In this document: in pieces, positions 44,637-57,222 of the stretch
Numbering within the stretch: position 1 is the stretch's first letter
Layout: each line of letters begins with the position of its first letter
Position numbers and translations under genes: made by a program
Assembly (NCBI GenBank): GCA_023055425.1
Contig: JALGPY010000012.1
Coordinates: 10,723,922 to 10,787,921, forward strand
Reading direction: 5' to 3'
Length of the DNA: 64,000 nucleotides
DNA from: Linanthus parryae
Lineage: Eukaryota; Streptophyta; Magnoliopsida; Ericales; Polemoniaceae
Notes under the pieces: model-generated
What the model saw: only the letters and a program-made list of their open reading frames with translations
What the model was told of the DNA's origin: nothing
Databases searched by the model: none

Positions 44637-46030
44637 TTTATGTTGTATATGTTGGTGTAGGGTTCTATTATTCTTTTTTAGAGTCTGATATTCCTTGTAG
44701 GTTCTTAGTTCAAGTTTCTACCTGTGATGGAGTTGTTCGCCGACGAACTAAAATGTGATATAGTTGTTCACTTGACGAACTATGGTGAACAACGTCATGT
44801 AGTGCATGTCTAGAGGAGGAAGCTCACGTGTATCTCAGGTTTCCAGTTCAAGAGGGGGGACTAGTGTGTTAGTTCCCAACTAGATTCAAGGGAGTACTTG
44901 GATTGCCACTGTGTAGGATGCTACTCAAGAGATTATAGAAGCTAGGCATGTAAAGTTATTGTGGTGAGTAGCTTATAGGTGTTTAAGCTCGTTATATATC
45001 TTGCATCAGACGGATTTTTGGGAATAAAATTGTCTTGCACTGTCTGGTGCTAGAAGCTAGGGTTTTATCATTAATGGTCCTGGTTAGGAGAATTACACAT
45101 TGATTAGCATAGATTAGATTTTATCAATTATCACTTTTATCGTTTGTGATAAGGACCAATTCAATTGGCTCTACGAAGTAGATTTTTGTTGTCTTGTGAT
45201 TTGCGGGTATATATTAGTAGACACTCTAATACTCGTGTGCTTGTTCGTCGTCCACCCACTATATATCAACTCTCGACAAAACACGAACTTAAAAATGAGT
45301 ATAGAAAACGACAATCATATTATTTTATTTAAATTATAAAAGTTTATAATTTTTTTTTTTTTTTTTTTGCAGCGGCTATCATCTTCTCAATCGTTACTAC
45401 CGACGCTCACAAATGTCAATTGTAATTTTGTCATGTGTCTTCTTGATTTTGTCTATAATGTTAGTCGAGAAGTATACCAAATTAAAGTACATATTTCATT
45501 TTTACCTCTTTGAAAACCATAGTTAAGTCCCTCAACAATGAGTATCCGTTGAGAAATTCCATATTGATTATTTTATATTTTATAGACTCATCGCAATAAC
45601 AGATGTAAATCGTCGTTTACTTTGAATGGCTAGTTATCGAAGTTACATCAAATGAGTTTACTTTGACTGTCACTTTTTCTCATTGAATTATAAAACATGC
45701 GAGTTCAAATAAAATAACATGGAGCCATCAAACGTATCATATTAAATGGTTGCTATTTAATCGGTACACGTGTCATTTAATAGATGATAACGCATGTAGG
45801 CTAAAATTAAACAACACGTAGATCCAATAAATAAAATTACTATATCATTTTACTATAAATCATTTATTGAATGGTAGCAGATGGCGAGAGAAAATAAATA
45901 GCACGTGATTCTTTATGTCTTCGTTGTTACTTGTGGGTGTTTGTACATTTTTTATTATATAATTCAGTAGTTGGTGGGTGAAGAGAGTGTGAGCCGATTT
46001 CTCTCCAAGTGAATAAATATTTTGATCCCC
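44637..46030. other. non-coding AT-rich stretch upstream of the bromodomain gene
   Basis: I see no gene. It includes a run of about 20 T at 45351-45370 and short repeated words (GACGAACTA near 44744 and 44777). It may contain the right part of repeat R and the distal promoter of the downstream gene. Confidence 0.5.
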
Positions 46031-46033
46031 AAT

Positions 46034-46173
46034 TATAAAAATATATACACACAAACACTCTTTCTCTCTCTTTAAGTTCACATGCCTAAGTATACTTGAG
46101 AAAGCATTTTGATACATCATCAGATTAATCAAGATTCACCGCCTACGAAATTCAACAACTATTAACAACACAG
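46034..46173 (+). promoter_or_regulatory. putative promoter and 5' untranslated exon of the bromodomain gene
   Basis: TATAAAAATATATA at 46034-46047 is followed about 30 bases on by a CT-rich leader (CTCTTTCTCTCTCTTTAAG), and then ACAACACAG/GTTTGC as a possible splice donor at 46173/46174. The next coding exon starts directly at an acceptor at 47516, so an upstream untranslated exon is needed. Transcription start and donor choice are inference. Confidence 0.45.
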
Positions 46174-46516
46174 GTTTGCTCTCAAAACTCTCTCTTATCT
46201 TATCACTCTCCATAACATCTCGATGTCTAATTCATCAAATTATTTGAGTTCTTTCTCAACGCGTCGATTAAGGTCTCATTTAAATTCAATTTTTACAGAA
46301 AAACCAAGGTTGTTTTATCAAGACTCTTTAGATTGACACTTATGTTCGAACTGATCAATCTAGTGATTTATGTATGATCTCCCAATGAATTTATATTGTT
46401 TTTTAATCTTTTATTTCAAATATTTTTATTTAATTGGTTTTAACTATATAGATACGGTTGTATTTAATCCGTTGCTTTTGAAGTTTAGTGTTCTTTATCC
46501 TTCACAGATGACCGTC

Positions 46517-46620
46517 TTTTTTTTTTTTGAGAAAATGTTTTGTCGTCAACCGGGTTTGAACCCCTGACCTCATGCAGGGGCTTCCAACGCTCTACCACTT
46601 GAGCTACCACCCTAGCTCCC
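46517..46620 (-). mobile_element. tRNA-derived SINE, about 104 bp
   Basis: On the minus strand: a tRNA-like head with an A box (TAGCTCAAGTGGTAGAGCG) and a B box (GGTTCAAACCC), then a short tail and a run of A. Flanked by an 11 bp direct repeat AGATGACCGTC (46506-46516 and 46621-46631) made by insertion. It lies antisense in the putative first intron of the bromodomain gene. Plants' tRNA SINEs are usually somewhat longer, so the body is short. Confidence 0.9.
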
Positions 46621-47515
46621 AGATGACCGTCATTTGTTTTCTTTTACATTTTCTTACCATTAGCTTTTTTAGTTCATTAGTTTATATTATATTTTACTGT
46701 TCTAAATCATTATGATGTTGTTTGAGATTCTCACTTGATGATAAATGAGATGAGATTGTGTAATTGGTTATAATAGAGAGATGTTTATTTGGTAGACTGT
46801 ATTCATAATTTTGTTATTACCATCAGCAATCAGATTGTTTAAAGTAGTTTGTCAGAATACGGTTATGAATTTCAATGAGATCGATGAAAGGTGCTATCAT
46901 CTGACATGAGATATGTTCTCATTGTTTAGATGGGGTAAATGAGCTTGGATGGAGAGATCGCGTGATATCGTTCTCAAATCTCTCCTTTTTATGATAAACA
47001 AAAGATGTATTTGTTATCTATCGGTGTTTCAAATTTCATAATGAGTGATAATCAGAAATTATTTTAGTGTTAAAAACTATGCTTATTTACACCTACCAAT
47101 AAAAATGTAAAAAATTATTGAACGTCATTTCTATTAGAATTTTTATTTTGTGTCTTCTACTCGATTATATTGTGATGATACTAAATATATCATTAATATA
47201 ATTGCTAGACTTGTTTTCACAAAGTAACTAAAACAATTAAGAGGTTGGTTTTTCATGCAATGCAAAACCTAAGTTTGATATGTCTTCATAGAGTAGTTTA
47301 TTATTTTATACTCTTAAATAACCAGTCTTGCATGAGAGAGCTGTTAATATACATGTTTTCTACTTTGGGAATATTTCTTCCCTTTATCAAATTATTTGTG
47401 ATAGTCTTAAATGAAAGAAATATAAGCAATTCAGAGTTTCATTGTTTTACCTAAGACAAAAAATATTTTCATTTATTTTTGTTAATTTGATCACATCGTT
47501 TATGTGGTATTTCAG

Positions 47516-50500
47516 ATGAAAACAGCTAATGGAGACAAAAATACTAGACATCTGGCCGAAGAAAAGCCTAAAGATAATAATTGTTCTTTCAGGGATTTGA
47601 AGAATCGCACTGATACAATCTCTTAAACGGTGGATAAGGTATTTGTGCACGGTGGATAAGGTATGTGTGCATTAGTATTGTGAAAAATATTATGTAGGGA
47701 TTAGTGACTTTGACAATTTGAATTGTCAATAGTTTCATGTTGCTTATATTGTATCTTGTTTTGGTCATATTATATAGACCATCAAGTAACTATCTCGACT
47801 TAGATGTTGTATGCAATAATTTGATACCATTACAAGAAGTCAATTAATTTTTTCAAATCATGATTCCTTGTCGAGTTGTTTCAGTTGTGCATAGTTAGCG
47901 ATCAACCAAACCTTAGCTACTACTGTTCATAGCCGTGACTTCATGATTGAGTTGTAGTTTCTAGTGCAAGTGACTTATAATGGTAGCTCTCAATTTTAAG
48001 ATGTATTAGTTCACTTATCATATTATTTTTTACATTAAAAGTGTTGCATTTTGCTTGCTCTATAATATGCTTACTCATGACTTCATTTACAGTTTGAGCA
48101 AAGAGTGAATGACGTGCAACAGTTTTATAAAAACGTACGGAAGAAACAATTAAATACTTGCAACACTGATCCAATGATCAAGGAAAAAGATAAAAACGAA
48201 CAACGTCTCTGTTCATCCAGTGAGCACACGACATACGACAGAAAATTCTACGAAAAGAATGCACGAGATGAAGCAGCAATTTTGTACAATATTGAACCAG
48301 GCAAGGACTCCTAATTTTCTCATTGTTATATTAATTCATATATTTTTTATCCTTCAAATTTGAAGTATATTTGTGTAGTGACAAAATCTTTGGGAATCAC
48401 CTAAAAAATATGGTCCATCTTGAGAATTAAATATACACATTTGGTTATATTCATTTGATCAATTACAATGTAATTAGAAGAAAGCCGATATTCCAATGGG
48501 TATATTTACTTGATTAGTTTCTCGAGCCACATCTACATTCTCACATAGACCGGTTGCCATACATGTCACTCGCAATGTCTTTTGACTTGAAAACCAACTC
48601 ATAAGTGTGTTGATTTGATGTCAAGATGATATTTTACTTTCACCATGACATTCTGAAAGTAGCTTTAGTATTATGCGTTGGATATTATGATCTTAGCTGT
48701 AACTTGACATCTGAAATAAAATAAGAAATTAAATGCTTTGTAGATTTCACTAAGCTTTCGGCAATATTTTTATTTCTAATGATACGTATCAAAATTTTGC
48801 TAAGGCGTGTTAAGAGGGTGAAAAGGTGCTCAGCAAAAATGTAAATCATTTTCTGACAACATATAGAACTGTGCTTTTCAGAAGGACTTTTAGTTTGCTT
48901 CATGAAAAGTATAAATTTTCACTTACTATTGAGTGCTTCTTTACTGTGCAGATTACCCAGAACAAATGGGCAAGTCCATTTCTAAAGCATGTTGATGTTG
49001 CCGGTCTTGGTTTGACTGACTACTTTGAGGTACTATGATTAGAGGAACCAAATATTCTCGAAACACCTTATATTTCCTAAATTGCTTAAAACTTACTAGT
49101 TCTTTTTAAGTGAAAGTGTACTAATCAAATGTGTATAGAAGTGATATCATACATCACGTGCAATATTATGACAACCGTGTATATCATGTGTAAATAATTT
49201 ACACTAGTTACATGTAAAAGTAGACATCAAGGGAAAAAATGGTTCTATAAACTTGTAATTTTTGCATAAAAATTCCAAAACTTCATGCAGAATGTTTGAA
49301 ATTTCATGGTTGAACTATTATGTTATGAAAACAAGGAAAATATATCTTCTTATATTACCTTATAAGAAATTGTGTGGTAATTAGTAACAAGTTCTTTAAT
49401 GTGTTAATTGAAACGAATGTGACTAACGTAACTAACGTGTTTGATTATATTATTTAAATGAAATTAATGTTATTTCTAACATTTCTTATTGTATATTTTA
49501 CTCTAATATAGGTTATTGAAAAGCATATGGATTTCACAACAATTAAGAAAAAAATGGAGGCAAGAGATGACACTGGCTACATGACTATTCGTGAGATAAG
49601 TGAAGATGTGAAGTTGATTTTTAATAACGAAATGACATACCATGACGAAGGTCACGATGTTCATGTTATGGCCAAAACATTGCTAGCAGAGTTTGAGGAG
49701 AAATGGCATCAGTTATTGTCGGATGTCGATCATCATGTAAAGTTGTTAAAGAATTCATTACTTAGTATCTTTGTGCTTTTATATATTCAAAGTGTTGATT
49801 CCATTAGTTATACTTTAATTTCTTCAGGAGAATCTATGTAAGGAAGAGGAGGCCGAGGCTCAACTTGAAATGATATTTGCTGAGGAGGCTGTCTATGCCA
49901 AAAGAGTCATGGATTTAAGTACTGAGGTGGTTGATATTTCGAGAGACGCATAATAGCTAGGATAAGAAACTTTTTATGACTTCATATTATTATGCATATC
50001 ATTATATGTCTTTCTGTTGGTTGTACTACGTATTTTGTAGATGTGAGATTCATATAAATAAGGTTATTTTTTCAGCTTGATGAGTTTGAAGCTTACCTCG
50101 CGAAACTACATGAAGAAGCTGTTAAGATGTGCAGGTTTGTCAATAATACTTGTACCTCTAGATTTCCAACATTCTCTTTCACTTGTCCTCAAGTTAACGT
50201 TTTATGTTTTTCCCTATTGCCCTGTATGCTTTATGTTCGGGAGGTGGTAAGTTTTATGTGTGCATAGAAATGTTTTAGTTATAAATGTCACTAAAGATTC
50301 ATAAATATAAGGCAACGCAATATTTAAGTATGAAACGGAACCAAACCTCAATTGCCATATTTGTCGAGTTCTGGTATGCTTAAGAGTTTATTTTAATATT
50401 ATAAAGAGTCATAATTGTCCTAAATTTTTATTTATGTATCTTGTTTTACTCAATGGCAACTAGTCCAGCTTTTTAGTTCTTGCCATGTTGGTTATATAAT

Positions 50501-51378
50501 ATTATGTTTTATCCGTACTACGGTATTTTTAAAAATTAAATTAACACAACTCTTTTACTTTGTATTCTATTGGTTTTGAAATCTCCTTCGCCGGTAGACA
50601 AATTCTATAAATCACCTACATATAGATTATTAATCTAGTAGATCTTTGTCTCTCTAATTTTAAAGTCTCTAGGAGCTTCTAGAGCTTAATTGAATTGTGA
50701 AGCATCTCAGTTATGTAAATTTTTGTTTGAGTTGTCAGAAAAGTTACAGCACAATTATCCATACTGCGTTCTATCTTCAAGAGAAAAGAGAAAAGACAAC
50801 TCGTCAGTGATCTAACAAGATTGAAACCTGAGGATTCTATCCGAGCTCTTGGAATCGTCACTCAAATGAGTCCTAGCTTTGAAGTTTCAGTGGAAGCTGT
50901 CGAGCTTAACATCGACAATGAGGTTTTTATACTTTTTCCTTTATGTAAAATTCAAAATAAATTTGATTTACCTTCTTTTTTGGCTCTTTTGTCTCAATCC
51001 AAAAAAATTAATCCAAATTTTAATTCTAGATAATAAAACACGCCATGGATCTATCTACCTATTTGTTTTTAGAACCGTTATCACCATTGACATGCAAAAA
51101 ATATTTTTTCACTTTCAATTATTCTCATATTTTTTGTGATATTAAATGTTATCTTCAGAGGAATATCTTTGAAAAATTTCTATTTATGCAAGTAATGGGC
51201 TTGACGATAAATTTGACAGAGTGATGCCACATTATGCAAATTGATGGCCCTCGTGAAGCAAATAACTGAAACTCGGGAGAAAAAGACATCAAGCACCGAC
51301 AATAAGAAAAAAAAAGGGAGTTTTTTGACAGTCCTGTCAAGCGTTCAAATAAAAGAAGCAAAAAGCTCCCTTAGTTGA
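47516..51378 (+). CDS. GTE/IMB1-like bromodomain-NET gene, eight coding exons, N-terminal part damaged
   Basis: A plant nuclear chromatin reader of the GTE family, which binds acetylated histones. Exons with AG/GT borders: 47516-47638 (or 47660), 48093-about 48300, 48952-49029, 49512-49736, 49828-49926, 50076-50134, 50739-50922, 51220-51378 (stop TGA). Exons from 48952 on join in frame (267 aa). The bromodomain is at 48952-49736 (NKWASPFLKHVDVAGLGL, MDFTTIKKKMEA, DVHVMAKTLLAEFEEKW) and a NET domain at 50739-51300 (EKRQLVSDLTRLKPED, VAVEL-like VEAVELNIDNE). The N-terminal exons match the family's LK-R-D/VEQFY coiled segment, but codon 37 of the first exon is TAA (47624-47626). Exon 2 has only a GC donor in the wrong phase, and the LMRQFG-type segment before the bromodomain is missing. 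The pocket Asn is His and the WPF Trp is Ser. Either a pseudogene or an altered N-terminally short protein. Confidence 0.8.
47627..47670 (+). repeat. 22 bp tandem duplication over a splice donor
   Basis: ACGGTGGATAAGGTAT followed by (T/G)TGTGC occurs at 47627-47648 and 47649-47670, duplicating the exon end and its donor. The second donor (AAG/GTATGT) fits the consensus better than the first (AAG/GTATTT). Use of the second would add 22 bases and shift the frame of the next exon. Confidence 0.85.
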
Positions 51379-51767
51379 AGACATTTGTAGTCAAATTTGC
51401 AGTTGATAGGCTTATAATTTTCCCAGTATTTGTATGGTAGAATGGTCTATGCCCTTATTGTGATGTAAATCATCTCACATCATGCTAGTTCCAGCTTCTG
51501 TTGCACGGGACAAACTTGGCCCAACTATTGACGAAATGTAAAATAAGTGATTTACTAATTTTTTATAGATGTTGTGGAGTACAAGTTACAGTACTCTACT
51601 ATTTTCTAGTTTGTTAAATTTTTCTCAGTGTGATCTATTAGGGAATATGCTCATTGTGAACATATCTCTTTTTTTTATTAATTTATGTCATTTAGTGGGT
51701 CATAACAATTATTTTATGTACAATCATGTCAATAAATTGTTAAAATTTCACTGGGGAAAAATAAATT
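51379..51767 (+). other. 3' flank of the bromodomain gene
   Basis: AT-rich sequence likely holding the 3' untranslated region. No distinct polyadenylation signal can be singled out and no other gene is seen. Confidence 0.4.
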
Positions 51768-52202
51768 GATAACATTCTTTATAGGGAAAATAATACAAAG
51801 ATTACTGAATTAACGTATTCGTTAGATATATTAAATTATGTGTCTAAATAGGCTGCACTGTAATTTTTATAAACTTAAGGGGATAATATTGCAAACCCTA
51901 GAGGGTTTTTTGCTGCAGGTATGTAGAAACTTGGTTTATATATAGCAGGTTGTACACAAATCAGTACACACAAGAACATAGATATCTCTTTACCCTTTTC
52001 TCTCTCACACATCCAAGGAGCGACTCAGTGGTGGAAATCAGCGGTCCCCTAAGAGGAGCTCGCTTCTGCTGGGAGCTCAAGCACGTGAACATCAACGTCA
52101 AATTTATGGATCACGATCGATGAATGATCACACCACAAGAAGGAAACATAATCGCTTCCACTATTAGAACCATGCTAGGGTTTACCGGTTATTACCCTAC
52201 AT
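51768..52202 (+). repeat. possible copia LTR relic
   Basis: The right end ACCCTACA followed by TTGGTATTAAAGC resembles a copia LTR end plus a mutated initiator-tRNA primer site. Upstream are a TATA-like TTTATATATAGCAGG and a CT-rich leader (TCTTTACCCTTTTCTCTCTC). The left boundary at TGATAACATTC is a guess. Confidence 0.4.
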
Positions 52203-53933
52203 TGGTATTAAAGCTATATGTTGATATTTCATGCCTCGTTTAGCGTGAAACTCATACTGTTATGTTCTTCCTCATTTTTTGTTCCCATATTTTTAGTATG
52301 TAAATCATATACATGTGCGTGAATCTTTTTGCTGCGATTCCAGGAATACAATATTTATAACTTTTGGATAAACGAGTTGAAAGTTACGAGCGAAAAACGA
52401 ATTTGCTTTGTAAAATCGGTACAGATTTCATACGTAAAATAAACACAGTGTTTTCAAGCTAGTCAAAACGTGATTTTGAATACACAATTGAGTTCAGGGA
52501 AAAAAACTGAGTCGAACAGCACAACCTTGTAAAAACGAATCACTAGAAGGCGGCGCGTGAGCCTCACAACTGAAAGTCGACACCACCGCTCGCGCCAAGC
52601 GCCAGAGGGCGGTTGTGGCTCTTGACGTGGAAGATGAAATCATCTAGAACTGATCTGACATCATACGTGGCAAGTACCCCCCAACTGACATGTTAATGTA
52701 GCTGATGGCGTGGCGGCACACGTGGTGCTTACGTGTCATCCATGTGGCGGGTGACCTGACACGCACAATATTCTTAGAAGCTTACGGGTTTGGTGATGTG
52801 GCACTATCATAAATGCCAACATGTGTAGTCGAGTTAGCTAGGGCTCACGTGGCGAGGGTGATGTGTTGCGCGTGTCCGAGGCGAGCTGGCCCGCGCGCGT
52901 CTATTCATGTGGGCGTGCCATGGCCTACGGTCACCTTTTCCAGCTAAACTTTTTCTATATATTTAATTTTCTATTTTTTGGATATTTTTTCAACGTTTTG
53001 AAAACGCGGGAAAATTATTTACTTTTGTGATTAAATAATTAGTAATTAGCTCACTTCTCGAGGCAAGTGGGAGACCTAAAACCCAAATTTTTTTAACCAA
53101 TTTTTTCTAGAGACTTTGAGAAAAATATACTACTGTTTGATATAATTTTTGTGTGATTTGACTATTGAGAGATTTATTTGATTATTTAACGTAATTAGAT
53201 AAATACTTGCTTATTTTCTATGAGGTTTAGAAAATTCTAGATAATTCCAGAAAATTCCAGAATGATTATAATTCTATTTACTTGATATTTGTGTTCAATG
53301 AGTAGTTGATGGTGCATGGACGTGGCCTAGATATATATGTTTACTCTATCATTTTGTAGTTTAATATTAATTTAATTAATTTTTTCAAAATTTATGTAAT
53401 CAAAATACACCATGCGAGTCGTGTCTATCTATATGATCTAGTGTGTTCTCTTATTATCCACTCCCCTCATAATGAGGTCTTTTTTATTAAGATATAAGTT
53501 AGTTAGTGAGAAAAGAGATTGAAGATCCAAGAGAAGGACCAAACTAAGTACATGGATCATGGCGCATGGACAAGAAGATGAACTCAAGACCTTCGCGAGA
53601 GTGTTCTCAACAGATGAAGATGCAAGGAGATGAATTCAAGGAATGAACAAGACAGTCTTCTCATTAATGAGAATGCAACTTTTAGGGGCCACATCCATGC
53701 ATGTTTATTTTTCATGCTCGTGTATATTCTAATTTCATGCTTGTGTACTTGTGTATATTATGATATAATCCGCATGCATTAAGAATTATAGTATGGAATC
53801 ATAGTGGACATGATTCGATCTTTAGGACTCTCTAGGTTTTGGATTAGTCCTATGTGATAATCAATGAGTATGACTTAGGAAAATGCACGGTCGTGCTCAA
53901 ATGAATCAATATGAGATATTGATTTCAATTGTT
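52203..53933 (+). other. copia-like untranslated leader relic
   Basis: No coding. A GC-rich block with many GCGTGG and CACGTGG words (52545-52920) followed by AT-rich DNA. Near 53670-53720 it resembles, in the opposite orientation, the end of the leaders in the copia units (TGAGAATGCAACTTTTAGGGGCC with CATCC). It appears cut by the gypsy LTR that follows. Confidence 0.4.
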
Positions 53934-54781
53934 TGTTGTAGACAGTCAAGAATGACGTATTGGGTCACTGACACGTGGACCCATCAACAACCTACAGGAG
54001 TCCTCAAAACAGTGCACTAGAAGCACCAGATCATGCCATATTGCACTTGAAGGCAGGGGCGGATCTAGAAACTTTGTTCAATGGGGGCTAAATTTTAAAA
54101 TTATAATATGTTAATGACAAAATGTATGTAGTAAGGGTTAGTATGTAATTTCAGTGGGGGCTAAATTACATTTAGTATAAATAATATAGGGTAAAATCGT
54201 AGTTTCTCATAAGTTGAGTGGGGGCTATAGCCCCCACATCTCTATATGTAGATCCGCCCCTGCTTGGAGGGACCAAGACATAGGGCCCTTTGCATCTCAT
54301 CAACTCGCACGGGAGGCAGGGGTCTAGTGGTTTGGAGGCTGGAATAAGGCTCGGCGCATATGAGATCCATCCTAGATGCGACCCGTACGTGTTGTGGAGC
54401 TGACTTGTTCTACCATCGTCTTCATACTTGTATGATTTCACATGTGACAATCTCCAGGGATTTAGGTTACGTCACCTCATAATGGGTCATGGGTCGTCCG
54501 TACTGACACATGTCACCCATTCCTTGCCCTGGTCTAACTAGTATAAATAGGATGGTACCTCCTGTGATTCATACACAAAATTTTCTCGGTACTCAATTGA
54601 TGACAACAAGATGTCTCTCTCCTCTGTAGCAAGTACGACTTATTTCCACCCCTTTCCTCTATCACTCTATGTCCCTTGGATCCATTTGAGTAATTGTTAG
54701 ATTGTGAGCTCTAAATTATCTGTAATCCGAGCAAAAATGATTAATCTTCGTCTCTATAATTAGTTCATTAACTTATGTACA
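53934..54781 (+). repeat. probable 5' LTR of a Ty3/gypsy fragment
   Basis: The end at about 54781 is placed by TTGGTGAACCCGACGTGA, a primer-site-like string directly after ...TATGTACA. The region contains TATAAATAGG (about 54540). The start near TGTTGTAGACAG (about 53934) is uncertain. It is split by the MITE at 54054-54262. Confidence 0.45.
54054..54262. mobile_element. hAT-type MITE, 209 bp
   Basis: Inverted termini CAGGGGCGGATCTA and TAGATCCGCCCCTG, with flanking 8 bp CTTGAAGG (54046-54053) and CTTGGAGG (54263-54270), one mismatch. The 8 bp duplication fits hAT. GTGGGGGCTA-type words recur inside. No coding. Confidence 0.88.
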
Positions 54782-54921
54782 TTTTGGTGAACCCGACGTG
54801 AAAGAGATCTAACCAATCAAACCACACGTAACCCAGATCGTATCTCATGGCCTGATGGCCATAGACGACGTTAATCCCTCGCAAACCCTCACTGGCTCTA
54901 TCCCGCCAAAGTATTAAAGCC

Positions 54922-56549
54922 TGGAGTGATTTCTTAACGCTTGTGCGCAAGTGAACGGTCAAGTAATATAGGGGTGCCATTTCAACCCCGAGTTCTCGAT
55001 CCCAGGAGGACAGTTTTGAGATTATTTAGCTAGTCGATTAATCTAGAGTACAGTAACAGGGAGGAATAAAGATAAATTTAAACAGTTTTCTTCCCCAAAC
55101 AAGCGACTGAAATTAAATAACAAACTAAACAAATATTTTTTTATTTTCTTTTTATTAAATGAATATGGAGAAACTAGGCAATCTCTAGATCACCTAGGGT
55201 TGTAGACGATTTCCAGATTATCTGAGTAACGCGTTAATTCTATCATAATCAAGTCGGGTAATAAGTTATGACAATCTCATGTCGATCTCATGTCATTTTA
55301 CGTCTCGGTTGACTACAATCTCCTGCCGGTCTCATGTTGTCTACCAGTCCGTTCTAGCAAGTCATCTACTGGTACGATAACGGGTCCTGTCGGTCCATCG
55401 TTTCTGGGCACAGCTGAATAATCCCACTGAATCTACCCGCACTAGCCAATCCTACTCACTTCTCCTACCGGTCTCCGTGATTTGGAATTGATGTTCATAT
55501 CTCATCCTAGCTAGTTAAAGTCAATGTCGCGCACTTCACTAGCTAACTAACGGTTCCGGTCAATTACTCCATTCCCGTTAAGAATTACGCATAGAATATG
55601 AACAATAGAATTGGGAGAAAACTAACATTTAAGCACGATTCATCCTAATGAACAAAACCCTAGTTCCTTGATTAAAAATTCCAACTCTAACTGTGTCAAT
55701 ACGCTAGAATCGTTAACATGAATCAAGAACTACAATTCATTCAATAAAGAGAAATCAATAGCATGAAATAAAGATTAAACTCCAAAAACTCCATCGTCTA
55801 CATGAACCCTGGGATCTCATATGAGATACCTAGCTAAGATGTTTAGCTAATAGAAATCAAAAAAGCTTACAAGTTTCTCCATACAAGGATTGAAGAAGAA
55901 AAACCTAGATATTCAATGGAGGAGCGCTCATCTTGAACCCGTAGCCACCTCTCCTCCGCACCTGTCTCTCATACGTCAATGGTGTAGAATCTACTCCGTT
56001 CCTTTTTTTTATTTTTATTTTGAAAAACGACAATTTAACCCCCTTCACATACGTGAGATATTGTTTCTGGTCTTGTTTCTAATCTTGTGATCACAATTTG
56101 TGATCCTTTACTTCCAGTGAGTTGCTCACGTCGTCCACCGAATATTCACTAAGTATTGGGCTCTCTTCTAGGTTGGGAGGGGGGTAAAGTCTATTTACGC
56201 AAACTTCATTAAATGAACTTTAACCCCCTCTCCATGTCTTTTCACTAATTCTTCATGATTTTTTTATCCTTTAGCTCCTGATTAATCTCCCAAGCTTGTT
56301 TCTCCTCTCCACTTCATCTGCAAGGCTCCGTCTCCTGTCAAAACAACAGGAAAAAAAACCCCGTAGGATCAAACGTGACAAAAAATACATAAAATCATAT
56401 GAGAAACGCTAGGATTAGCGAATTCATGCGCAAAGCTAAACTTCTACGTTTTCTCTTTAATCATAGTGTAAAACTATGATTACTAACCCGAAAATCATGC
56501 AAAACGATATAAAACGTGCAAGAAATATAATTATAATAGAGAGTTATCA
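54922..56549 (-). repeat. solo LTR related to the Athila-derived element
   Basis: On the minus strand it starts TGATAACTCTC and ends ...AAATCACTCCA, aligning with the LTRs at 32750 and 40935 along its length (for example ACCTAGGTGAT-like and GGACCGACAGGACCC-like segments near 55190 and 55390). 1628 bp. Flanked by AAGCC (54917-54921) and GAGCC (56550-56554), a target duplication with one change. No interior or second LTR, so it is a product of LTR-LTR recombination. More diverged than the complete element. Confidence 0.82.
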
Positions 56550-56554
56550 GAGCC

Positions 56555-57222
56555 CTCAAATTCCCCAAAACCATATGATGGCAGCCCTTCAGGCCCGGAA
56601 TACGACCATCCAGGAACACATTAACCAGATGAATCAGTCCATGGAAGAAATGGCTACGAACTTCCAGAAAGCGATCAGCTCGCTCAATAGATTTCAACGA
56701 TACAAACCACGATGGGACTGTCAATCCTTTTTCGTTGCTTTACCACGGCTTCTACCCTCAGAATTCAGTGAGTTTGCCGAAAACACTCAAGGAGACCTCC
56801 ATGGCATGTGAACCCAAGTTAGGAGAACTCCACATAGCTTTATCGCAGCCTGTCCATCCTGAGCCTATGTGGTCGCAACCCCGGAAAGCCAAAATGTTGC
56901 ATCCCATGACGGCCATCAGCCCCGCATCAACATTTCACATCTTCCACCGCCCATACCAGCTGCGAAAATAATGCTTCCCCCAAATGCGACTGGAACAGAA
57001 GTTTTTGCCCTGGAGAAAAAGGTAGAGGACCTCATCGCTACTCGCAACCTCCACATCAGCACATTACCTAACGTTAAAAGCTTACAACCTATCCATTAGA
57101 TATCTACAAGATGCCTAATCATCTGGGGTACGAAACACCTACGTTCGAGAAATTCAACGAGTCCACTGGAAACGTGCAGGAGCATATAATGAGGTTTATC
57201 GACCTATTGGGACATTACGGGA
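56555..57222 (+). pseudogene. Ty3/gypsy gag relic
   Basis: The gag N-terminal region is in several frames: ALQARNTTIQEHINQMN at 56580-56640, then after frameshifts IYKMPNHLGYETPTFEKFNE and TGNVQEHIMRFIDLLGHYGK at 57103-57222. Cut off there by repeat R. It belongs with the LTR at about 53934-54781 and was separated from its primer site by the solo LTR. Confidence 0.7.

Noticed and set aside
46540..46615. A tRNA gene
   Set aside because: A and B boxes are present, but the sequence ends in an A tail and is flanked by a target duplication. The acceptor stem does not pair, so it is a SINE.
48300..48320. A normal splice donor closing the second coding exon of the bromodomain gene
   Set aside because: Only CAG/GCAAGG, a GC-type donor, is found, and it leaves the wrong phase for the next exon. 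I did not force a join.
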